Of a stretch of 40,028 nucleotides of DNA, positions 31,563 to 38,472 are shown in pieces. The notes under the pieces are model-generated. The model did not search any database, was not told the DNA's origin, and worked only from the letters and a program-made list of their open reading frames with translations. The first letter of the stretch is position 1; each line of letters begins with the position of its first letter. Both the position numbers and the translations under genes were made by a program. The stretch lies in assembly GCA_013001885.1 (NCBI GenBank), contig JABDLD010000096.1, positions 1-40,028 on the forward strand, read 5' to 3'. This stretch comes from Lysobacterales bacterium. GTDB lineage: Bacteria > Pseudomonadota > Gammaproteobacteria > Xanthomonadales > SZUA-36.

Positions 31563-32345
31563 ATGACGATGCAAAATAAATTCAAATGGGTTTTGGCAAG
31601 CATTCTACTGGGCCTGCTTTGGCTGCTGCCGGCACAAGCTCAGGAAGCAGACAGCGGGACAATTGCCCGGCTGGCAATGATCGAGGCAAAAGACGGCCAT
31701 TCCGAAAAACTGCTGGACGCGATTGCCGAATACCATCACTGGGTGGCACAGTTCGAAGGACACCATGAGTACCAGTGGTACGAAGTGCTGACCGGACCAA
31801 ACACCGGCATGTTCATGGCCCGCACCCCGAACCATCAGTGGGCGGACTTTGACAGTGAGCCGGACTGGAGCGAGCAGGCAGGCAAAATGTTCCAGGAAAA
31901 AGTCGCGCCGCATATCGCCAAAACCACCTTGCAATTCACTTCGGAAATGAAGGACTTCAGTCACTGGCCGGAGAATTTCGAGGGTTATACGCACTTCTCC
32001 GTTACCGACTGGTACGTCCATAACGGCCACGGCGCGAAGTTCCGCAAAGGCCTGAAGACCATCGTCGACACGCTGAAAGCGGGCGGCTACGCCGGTTACT
32101 GGGGATTCTTTTCAGTCGAGTCCGGCGCCAAAGGCAACCTGGTACGGATCGTAGGCGCCCACAGGGGCTGGGCAGACATGGCCGATAAGGATCCCTCATT
32201 CTCCACCATCATGGGCGAAGCCATGGGGGGTGAGGAAGCGGTGACCGCCTTCATGTCGGACTGGAGCGCTACCTTCAAACCCGGCATGAGCCAGATGATC
32301 AAGTACCTGCCTGAAGCCAGCGATTACGGTAAAGACGCAGACTGA
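31563..32345 (+). CDS. secreted protein with two similar halves (alpha+beta barrel-like)
   Basis: This is a 260-residue exported protein. Residues 1-26 are a signal peptide (FKWVLASILLGLLWLLPAQA). The mature chain looks like two copies of about 100 residues: the first starts ARLAMIEAKDGHSEKLLDAI and contains GPNTGMFMARTPNHQWADF, the second starts THFSVTDWYVHNGHGAKFRK and contains KGNLVRIVGAHRGWADM. Each combines a strand, a helix after GH, and an aromatic strand, as in dimeric alpha+beta barrel (ABM/Dabb-like) domains. The function is unknown; it could be a periplasmic binding or enzyme domain. AAGGAG at 31553-31558 supports this start, or Met3 at 31569. It has its own promoter and strong terminator, so it is a monocistronic and probably well-expressed gene. 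Confidence 0.87.
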   Translation: MTMQNKFKWVLASILLGLLWLLPAQAQEADSGTIARLAMIEAKDGHSEKLLDAIAEYHHWVAQFEGHHEYQWYEVLTGPNTGMFMARTPNHQWADFDSEPDWSEQAGKMFQEKVAPHIAKTTLQFTSEMKDFSHWPENFEGYTHFSVTDWYVHNGHGAKFRKGLKTIVDTLKAGGYAGYWGFFSVESGAKGNLVRIVGAHRGWADMADKDPSFSTIMGEAMGGEEAVTAFMSDWSATFKPGMSQMIKYLPEASDYGKDAD

Positions 32346-32362
32346 CTGAACGCTGAATGAAG

Positions 32363-32390
32363 AAAAACCCGGCTGCGGCCGGGTTTTTTT
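32363..32390 (+). terminator. strong rho-independent terminator
   Basis: CCCGGC-TGCG-GCCGGG forms a tight GC stem with a four-base loop, flanked by AAAAA before and TTTTTTT after, so the stem can extend further. It lies 18 bp beyond the stop of the secreted protein gene and may serve the convergent TPR gene too. Confidence 0.96.
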
Positions 32391-32428
32391 GTCAAGCACT
32401 ACCAGACCGCGGCCTCACCGTATCCCCG

Positions 32429-34075
32429 TCAATTTATCCGTTCCAGCAAAGCTTTAAACCTGGCGTCTTCGCGCAATAAATCGAGATCGCTGTCCGTCTC
32501 CAGCCAGGCACGATCCCCCCAGCCGCTATCAACTGCGCGCTCCAGCAAATCCAGTGAACGGTCGGAGTCGCCGCTCATGGCAAAAAAACAGGCGATGTTG
32601 TACAACACCAGGGGTTCGTTCTCCTCCCGCGCCAGTGCTTCCTCGGCCATTTTCAGCCCCCGGTCCAATTCGCCCACGTTACTCAGCTGGTTGGCGGCCA
32701 TGCACAAGGCGCGTGTATCGTGAGGGTTCATCTTGAGGTGACGTTCAATCAGCTCAATCGAGGACAGTCGCGCTTTCATTTCATCATGTTTACGATTCAG
32801 TGAAGCGTAGGCCTGCCCCAGGAAAACCGCGGGTTGATAGTCCGTCGGACTCACTTCCATCGCTTTTAGATACATCTCAACAGATTTTTCGAACTCGCCT
32901 TGAGAGGTGTACGCCAGGCCTGCGTAGTAATAGGCCTCGAAGAGGTTTGGATTAAGCTCTATCGCTTTACCGAACTCCAGCTCAGCTTCCGGATAATTTT
33001 CGCTGATGAACATCGCCAGCCCACGCGAGGCCCGTGCTTCAGCTGAATCAGGGTCCAGTGCGACGGCCTTTTCGCTGGCTTCCCTCGCTTTTTCTGCATT
33101 TTCAAGGCTCGCGTCGGCATACCGGAACATGTGTGAATAGGCGTCTGCGATACCGGCGTACGCCAGCGCATACTTGGCGTCCTGCACAATGGCCTGGTTG
33201 AACATGCCGATGGCGTGCTCGTAATCGCGCTGCGTCATGGTATACATGTAGCTGCGCCCGCGCAGGTAAAAGTCATAAGCCCTGGCGTCTGAAGTGGCCA
33301 CGTTTTGTATCGCCCGGCGTTCCTTAGGCGACAGGGTGATCTGCAGGGCGTCCGTGATGCTTTGCGCAATATCGTCCTGGATGGCGAATACGTCTTTCAT
33401 CTCCCGGTCATAGGTTTCTGACCACAGATGCGAATCGCTGGCGGCGTCGATCAGCTGGGCCGTGATGCGCACCCGGTCACCCGCCCGGCGGATACTGCCT
33501 TCCAGCACGGCATCGACCCGCAGTTCGCCTGCCACCTGGGGAATGCTCACTTCCTTGCCCTTGAACACGAACGAAGAGGTTCTCGACGCCACGCGCAGTT
33601 CAGGCAACTTGACCAGCAGATTCAGAATTTCTTCGGATATGCCGTCGCTGAAATACTCATTTTCAACATCACCGCTCATATTCACGAACGGCAGCACCGC
33701 AATGGATTTCCGGTCGTCGGCTTCAGCAGGGGGCGCCCGCTGAACGCGCGGTGGATCCGCCGGCTCGGAAGGCGCTATCGAATCGGGTTGCCCGGACGAG
33801 GCCGGTACAGCGGGCCCGGGGTCGCGATGTACTCCTTCCGGGCCGATATCGAACGCCCAGGCCAGCACCACGGCGATGAAAAAGCCCAGTACAACCAAAA
33901 CCGTTACCAGGGTCGAAGTCCAATCGGGCAGATTGAGATTGGGCAGCACCGTGGAAGCGACTTCAATGACAAACCATCCGGCAATGGCATACAACGCAAC
34001 GACCCTGACGACACGGCGGCGTTTCAGTTCTGACCACAGAGTGCTTATCGAAGACTGTGCAGGTTCTTCACCCAT
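32429..34075 (-). CDS. membrane-anchored TolB-like/TPR protein
   Basis: This is a 548-residue protein. N-terminal residues 18-40 and 53-75 are two membrane helices (VVALYAIAGWFVIEVAS, LVTVLVVLGFFIAVVLAWAF), followed by a Pro-rich linker. A domain near 123-260 resembles the TolB/FlgO-like amino-terminal fold found in many adenylate-cyclase-type sensors (SIAVLPFVNMSGDVENEYF, EGSIRRAGDRVRITAQLID). About eight TPR-like helical repeats then run from 270 to the end (AIVQDAKYALAYAGIADAYS, AIELNPNLFEAYYYAGLAYT). The domain pair usually acts as a periplasmic or cytoplasmic scaffold in signalling. No catalytic domain is present, so a scaffolding role is inferred. It is the only gene here on its transcript, separated by 96 bp from the LysE gene. 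Confidence 0.88.
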   Translation of the reverse strand: MGEEPAQSSISTLWSELKRRRVVRVVALYAIAGWFVIEVASTVLPNLNLPDWTSTLVTVLVVLGFFIAVVLAWAFDIGPEGVHRDPGPAVPASSGQPDSIAPSEPADPPRVQRAPPAEADDRKSIAVLPFVNMSGDVENEYFSDGISEEILNLLVKLPELRVASRTSSFVFKGKEVSIPQVAGELRVDAVLEGSIRRAGDRVRITAQLIDAASDSHLWSETYDREMKDVFAIQDDIAQSITDALQITLSPKERRAIQNVATSDARAYDFYLRGRSYMYTMTQRDYEHAIGMFNQAIVQDAKYALAYAGIADAYSHMFRYADASLENAEKAREASEKAVALDPDSAEARASRGLAMFISENYPEAELEFGKAIELNPNLFEAYYYAGLAYTSQGEFEKSVEMYLKAMEVSPTDYQPAVFLGQAYASLNRKHDEMKARLSSIELIERHLKMNPHDTRALCMAANQLSNVGELDRGLKMAEEALAREENEPLVLYNIACFFAMSGDSDRSLDLLERAVDSGWGDRAWLETDSDLDLLREDARFKALLERIN

Positions 34076-34171
34076 CTTTTTCTGCTTCCCGTTATTTACC
34101 CCAGCAAACGATCATACAGACATCAGGCGCCTTAAGGAATTCGGCGTTGTGTCGGCTTCGGCTACGGCAGG

Positions 34172-34798
34172 TTAACGCTGCGCGGTCACCAATCTCAGCG
34201 CCAGCCCGGCAAAGATGGTTCCCGCGATCCTGTTGAGGATGATTTGCGCCCGACGCGATTGACCCAGCCGCTCACCCAGGAAACCCGCAAACCAGGCGAT
34301 CATCCCAAACACCAGCAGTGCCGCGACAATGAACAGCGCGCCGAAAAAAACGATCTGCAGGGTCAGGTGTCCGCGTGCGGGATCGGCAAACTGCGGCAGG
34401 AACGCCAGAAAAAAAATCGCTACTTTCGGGTTGGTGATGTTCATGATCACCCCCCGCGCGTATAGATGGTGCGATGGAATGGCGTTATTCCTGTTTTTCA
34501 GGATATCCGAAGCCCCGGCTCTGAATGCCTGCCAGGCTAGGTAGAGAAGATATCCGGCCCCGATGAACTTCAATGCGTTGAAAGCCATTGCTGAAGCTGC
34601 GAACAATGCGGCCACTCCCAGCGCCACTGCTGCCGTGTGAAACAACAGCCCGGTACACAGGCCCAGCGTGACGTAGATGCCGGCGGCGCGACCCTGAATC
34701 GCGGATTGGGTCAGAACGTAAATATTGTCCGGCCCGGGGGCCAATGCCAGGGCGACTGAAGCCGTGAAGAAAATGACGATGCTCTCGAGCGGAATCAT
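34172..34798 (-). CDS. LysE/RhtB-family amino acid exporter
   Basis: This is a 208-residue inner-membrane protein with six predicted helices and the family signature ALAPGPDNIYVLTQS after the first helix, GLCTGLLFHTAAVALG in the second and NITNPKVAIFFLAFLPQF in the middle. Relatives export amino acids or analogues such as homoserine, threonine and lysine using the proton gradient. The substrate is unassigned. It starts 14 bp after the hydrolase-membrane fusion gene, so the two are probably in one transcript. Confidence 0.93.
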   Translation of the reverse strand: MIPLESIVIFFTASVALALAPGPDNIYVLTQSAIQGRAAGIYVTLGLCTGLLFHTAAVALGVAALFAASAMAFNALKFIGAGYLLYLAWQAFRAGASDILKNRNNAIPSHHLYARGVIMNITNPKVAIFFLAFLPQFADPARGHLTLQIVFFGALFIVAALLVFGMIAWFAGFLGERLGQSRRAQIILNRIAGTIFAGLALRLVTAQR

Positions 34799-34812
34799 GG
34801 CTTACATCCAGG

Positions 34813-36651
34813 CTAGAGCGGAAGATAAAACACGGTGTTGGATATCAGCACCATGATAAATATTAGGCAGGTAACCATCGGGCCCAGGTAGATGGTCCCC
34901 GTTACCCTGAAAAAGTAGCGGTTGAAATAAGGCAGCACGAACATCATCGGCACCACCGCGAACAGCAGGTTCACGTACAGCCAGCCGTCGGTCCAGTAGA
35001 CCATGCCGGTAACGGCAAAAGTGATGTACTGGATCAACACGATCAAAAAAAGACCGAGTGAGTTGGCGACTCCCGACAGCAGCATGCTTTTCCACTCCGG
35101 ATCCCCCTCGAAGCGCATAGCTGCGTTCACGCGAAGTGAATTGGACAGGAAGAAAACGAAAAAGAAAGGCGCATACATGCATAGCAGGATCAGCAGTTCC
35201 GGCCGGAAGACGCGCACACCCATGAACAGGAAGTTGTAATCGACATGAAACAGGAAATAGACAAGGAAAACCAACAGGAAATAATAGAAAAACAGGGTCA
35301 GCGCCAGCAGGAAAGTCCGGAACAGCATCTGCCGCCCGATTTTTGCACCCCACATTTCAGGCTCGACGCCATGAGTCCTGCCAAAGAACCGGTAGCTAAG
35401 AAAAAACAGCAAGTAGCCCAAAGAGCCGTTAAGCAACGCCCAAAGCATGACCGCGTTGTTCATTCGTTGCGGGAAGAACCAGGTCATCTGACGACTGGAA
35501 GCGTCGGTAAACAGCTGCTGGGACAATTCAGCCATCGGAATGTAGGAGAAACAGGCCACCAGGGCCGACAGAACGAACAGGCCCCAGAACAGCCATCTTC
35601 CCGGTCCTGCGGGCCGCGGAAGCGGGGGCGGCAACGGCCTGACCAGCGATTGAAAATACGGGGTCTGCAACAGGATCCGGGATAGAGGGATCAGTGAGAC
35701 CATCGCCGCGATGAGTGAAATTGCCCCTAACAGTTCTTTCCAGTACCAAATCTGGTCATCACTGGTCAAATCGCTGTCCAGGCCGAACACCCGTTCGAAA
35801 AATTCTATCTGGTTGGCCGTGGCCTCCGGCATGTAAGGTTGAAAAGGGTGCAGAATCCGTTCATTGTGGATCACCCGCAGGGAACGGTCCGCAAGCTCTC
35901 CGTAGTAATGTCCGAGTTCGACTTCCGTTACCGGCGGCAACCCCTGCTTGCGCCCGTGATTGACGACGCGCAGCGCCTCGGGCGCTGTCCTCATATCGCC
36001 GTTTTTCAGCTCATTTCGGTAGGCGCCCTCGTCGTAAAAAGCGTAGCTCACCCCGATATTCGACCGCACGTCCCTCAGCACATCAGCCGTGAGTGTCAGC
36101 ACGTAACCGGAAACGAACACGGAATGCAGCTTGCTGGGCTCGCCGCTGAGCTGCGCTTCCCGGCCGAAATAATTGCCGCCGCGAATCGCCGCGTTGCCGC
36201 CTGCGGAGTGGCCGGTGGCGGCAATCCGTTTCTTGTCTATATAGTTGAGGTTACCGGTGCCGGCTGCGTAATCCACCACGGCAAACATGCCGTATCCCTC
36301 GGTCGTGGCCGCCCTGCGGCTGGTGGACGTGCTGGACCTTCCCTGGGCGTAGGGGTCGATTGAAATCACGACGATACCCCTGCGCGCGAGTTCAATGGCA
36401 ATATTGGCCAGCGCCTCCCTGGAGCGCTGAAAACCCGGAACAACCACGATCAGCGGGGCCGGGTTCTCGTGCGATGCTGAGCGCGGTTTGAACAGATCGC
36501 CTGCGACCCACTGGCCGTTTTGCGTAGGAATTTTGATGTCGTTAATCACCACGCGGCCGCCATCGGTCTGTATTCGGGACGCCGTCAGTCCCGCAAAAAA
36601 CACGATGGCCAGCAGGGTGAGTAACAGACGATGGTGCGGGTTGTTCAGCAT
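34813..36651 (-). CDS. alpha/beta hydrolase fused to a multi-pass membrane domain
   Basis: This is a 612-residue protein. A short N-terminal anchor (LLLTLLAIVFFAGL) precedes an alpha/beta hydrolase domain with nucleophile elbow GHSAGG (Ser149 in this numbering) after VVISIDPYAQGRSST and oxyanion segment VVVPGFQRSR. From about residue 300 onward come at least eight hydrophobic helices (ISLIAAMVSLIPLSRILL, LFWGLFVLSALVACF, TFLLALTLFFYYFLLVFLVY, LGPMVTCLIFIMVLIS). The hydrolase is predicted to lie outside the cytoplasm. The two domains in one chain suggest hydrolysis of a membrane or exported substrate coupled to sensing or transport; the substrate is unknown. An ATG 22 codons upstream is also open. 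The ATG at 36651 gives a normal anchor, but neither has a clear ribosome site. It is co-directional with lysE and divergent from the MTHFR-like gene. Confidence 0.85.
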   Translation of the reverse strand: MLNNPHHRLLLTLLAIVFFAGLTASRIQTDGGRVVINDIKIPTQNGQWVAGDLFKPRSASHENPAPLIVVVPGFQRSREALANIAIELARRGIVVISIDPYAQGRSSTSTSRRAATTEGYGMFAVVDYAAGTGNLNYIDKKRIAATGHSAGGNAAIRGGNYFGREAQLSGEPSKLHSVFVSGYVLTLTADVLRDVRSNIGVSYAFYDEGAYRNELKNGDMRTAPEALRVVNHGRKQGLPPVTEVELGHYYGELADRSLRVIHNERILHPFQPYMPEATANQIEFFERVFGLDSDLTSDDQIWYWKELLGAISLIAAMVSLIPLSRILLQTPYFQSLVRPLPPPLPRPAGPGRWLFWGLFVLSALVACFSYIPMAELSQQLFTDASSRQMTWFFPQRMNNAVMLWALLNGSLGYLLFFLSYRFFGRTHGVEPEMWGAKIGRQMLFRTFLLALTLFFYYFLLVFLVYFLFHVDYNFLFMGVRVFRPELLILLCMYAPFFFVFFLSNSLRVNAAMRFEGDPEWKSMLLSGVANSLGLFLIVLIQYITFAVTGMVYWTDGWLYVNLLFAVVPMMFVLPYFNRYFFRVTGTIYLGPMVTCLIFIMVLISNTVFYLPL

Positions 36652-36710
36652 GGTGGTCAGGCCGCTTTGACTGCATGAAACGATACCATTTTCCGCCGGT
36701 GCATGCGGAC

Positions 36711-36739
36711 AGGACATGAAACGGGCGTAACGCTACACT
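36711..36739 (+). promoter_or_regulatory. promoter of the MTHFR-like gene, leaderless geometry
   Basis: AGGACA (36711-36716) and TACACT (36734-36739), each 4 of 6, are 17 bp apart, and the ATG lies 6 nt after the -10 box. No ribosome site at normal distance is present. Confidence 0.5.
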
Positions 36740-36745
36740 GGCGGA

Positions 36746-37534
36746 ATGAAGACGTTCAGAAAAGCGCTGCAAGGCACCGGGTTTCCGATTACCGCGGAAC
36801 TGGCGCTGCTGGAGCGGACGCCGCTGCGGGAAATCCTGCGACTCGCCGGCACGCTCTCTGAATCGGTCGACGCAATCCAGTTAGGTGAGTATTCCGCCTG
36901 TTGGAGCGGCGTTGCGCCGCTCGCGCTGGCGAGCCTGCTGCTGCGGCAGGGGGTTGATCCGATACCGGCGCTCTCTTGCCGCGACCGGAACCGGATCGCA
37001 CTGCAAAGCGATTTGCTGGGCCTGAGGGCCCTGGGCGTGAGCAGCCTGATTCTTGGAACAGGCAGCCACGGTTCGCCCGGCGGGGCGGAAAATGCCAAGC
37101 CGGTAACCGACGTCAGCTGCCGGGACCTGGTTGCCATGGCGCACGCGATGAACGAGGAAGAATGGCCTGACGGCGATCATGAATTCGTTATCGGTAGCCA
37201 GGTCACCGCAATTGCGCCTTCACCCGAAAGGAATATGGAGCGGCTGACGGCCAGGGCCGCCGCAGGAGCCCGTTTCCTGCAAATCCGGCCCTGTACCGAA
37301 CCGAACCTGTTGAGTGACTTCATACAGGGGCTGGTCGAAGCCAAACTGACGTGGAGCTACTCGGTCATCGTAACCCTGGCTCCGGATCCCTCGCGGGAAA
37401 GCGTTGAAACCTGCGCCCGGCAGATGTGTGAAACGGCGAAAATTCCCGGTGTGTCCGGAATCAACCTATTGGTGCGTGACAAACCGGCAGATGTTGCCGC
37501 CGCAGTGGAAATTTCCGGTTTGAAATCCGTCTAA
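36746..37534 (+). CDS. methylenetetrahydrofolate reductase-like protein
   Basis: This is a 262-residue TIM-barrel-type protein related to MetF, which reduces methylene-tetrahydrofolate with FAD. The most telling block is SCRDRNRIALQSDLLGLRALG, the same pattern as in MTHFR. Differences: it is shorter than the usual 290-300 residues, the N-terminal EFFPP motif is replaced by ITAELALLE, and the flavin-side segment normally ending in G-D is LILGTGSHGS, with Ser where catalytic Asp120 of E. coli sits. It may therefore be a distinct subfamily or an inactive paralogue, and I do not call it metF. No canonical metF is in the window. It overlaps the stop of the convergent metallo-hydrolase by 4 bp. Confidence 0.78.
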   Translation: MKTFRKALQGTGFPITAELALLERTPLREILRLAGTLSESVDAIQLGEYSACWSGVAPLALASLLLRQGVDPIPALSCRDRNRIALQSDLLGLRALGVSSLILGTGSHGSPGGAENAKPVTDVSCRDLVAMAHAMNEEEWPDGDHEFVIGSQVTAIAPSPERNMERLTARAAAGARFLQIRPCTEPNLLSDFIQGLVEAKLTWSYSVIVTLAPDPSRESVETCARQMCETAKIPGVSGINLLVRDKPADVAAAVEISGLKSV

Positions 37535-38274
37535 CTCCGCTTTCCAAACTCGTAGGCATCGATGAGTTCATTCATCCGCTCGCGGCCAAAACTGCCGAAA
37601 TGCCCGCAGTGAAAGACTTTAGCGGGGATCTCCCGCAGCCGCGCAAGCGTCTCGCTGTATACTTCCGGATCGGAGCCCCGCAACGAGTCCAGCAGTTCTC
37701 CGTCATACAGAACATCGCCGGTAAAAAGCGTCTCGCTGGCGGACTCGTAAAGGCAGATGGACCCGGGTGAATGGCCCGGCATATGGAATACCCGTAACAG
37801 GCGGTCGCCCAGGTCGACTTCATCCCCCTCGTCAATCAAGCGGGTCGGCGGTGCCGGCACTACCGAATAGTTGTCGAAGCTGAAATTATCGTACGGCAGC
37901 GCCTGCAACACCTCTGACTCGTCAATTGAAGCGCGGTAATCGCTCCAGATGTTGGCCTGGTTATCCGGAATACACATCACGTGGGCCTCCGCCGGATGGC
38001 AAAGCCGATGCTCAAATTCGTGGTGGCAGCCGATGTGGTCAAAATGACTGTGCGAAGCCACGGCCAGCAGTTGCCGCCCGCTCAACTGCGGCACCGACTC
38101 CCTCAAACTCACGACACCCAGCCCGGAATCGATCAACAAATCCCTGTCGCGGCCGCGTACATGCCAGATATTGCAGCACAGATCCCGGCTGACATGCAGT
38201 TCCCATATAAGCGTAATGCCGTCACTGCACGGTCGGGTTTCGTACCACTGGCTGGCGACTTTCAACTGCATCAT
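37531..38274 (-). CDS. MBL-fold metallo-hydrolase (cytoplasmic)
   Basis: This is a 247-residue metallo-beta-lactamase-fold enzyme without a signal peptide. The zinc motif is H75-S-H77-F-D79-H80, followed by MPGHSPGSICLYE and FTGDVLYDGE, and a late His in FHCGHFGS. This layout is typical of glyoxalase II-like and lactonase-like hydrolases, which cleave thioesters, lactones or phosphodiesters; the substrate is not identifiable. Two ATG codons lie in a row; the ribosome site is not clear. It is preceded by an unusual 190-bp non-coding region with three CCAA/TTGG dyads, which suggests regulated expression. It overlaps the end of the MTHFR-like gene on the other strand by 4 bp. Confidence 0.9.
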   Translation of the reverse strand: MMQLKVASQWYETRPCSDGITLIWELHVSRDLCCNIWHVRGRDRDLLIDSGLGVVSLRESVPQLSGRQLLAVASHSHFDHIGCHHEFEHRLCHPAEAHVMCIPDNQANIWSDYRASIDESEVLQALPYDNFSFDNYSVVPAPPTRLIDEGDEVDLGDRLLRVFHMPGHSPGSICLYESASETLFTGDVLYDGELLDSLRGSDPEVYSETLARLREIPAKVFHCGHFGSFGRERMNELIDAYEFGKRS

Positions 38275-38317
38275 CTCAATTAAGCCTGATAAACGTTGCG
38301 GTTAAAAGAGCCTTTTC

Positions 38318-38415
38318 GCCAAATTGGCAAATGACTATCGCGAGTGGTTGAAGCACGTCGCAGGCGCCACGCACTGTTGGCCGAATGGCCCAACGCCGTT
38401 TTGGACCAATTGGCC
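38318..38415 (-). promoter_or_regulatory. three CCAA/TTGG dyads upstream of the metallo-hydrolase gene
   Basis: Three palindromic elements share CCAA/TTGG half-sites: GCCAAATTGGC at 38318-38328 (perfect around one base), GTTGGCC-GAAT-GGCCCAAC at 38376-38394 (one extra base) and CCAATTGG at 38406-38413 (perfect, with near-symmetric flanks). They lie in the only non-coding stretch on this side of the window and read the same on both strands, so a dimeric regulator is a natural reading. Confidence 0.5.
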
Positions 38416-38434
38416 AGGGTGCTATAAGACAATC

Positions 38435-38472
38435 AGAAATCCCGGCTCCGCCACGATTGCCGGCTAATTTCT
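38435..38472 (-). terminator. terminator-like hairpin at the sulfatase 3' end
   Basis: On the minus strand AGAAAT-TAGCCGGC pairs with GCCGGG-ATTTCT around a 12-nt loop: 5 GC pairs (CCGGC/GCCGG), a small internal bulge and 6 outer pairs. It begins inside the last codons of the sulfatase gene. There is no strong U-tract, so activity is uncertain. Confidence 0.4.
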
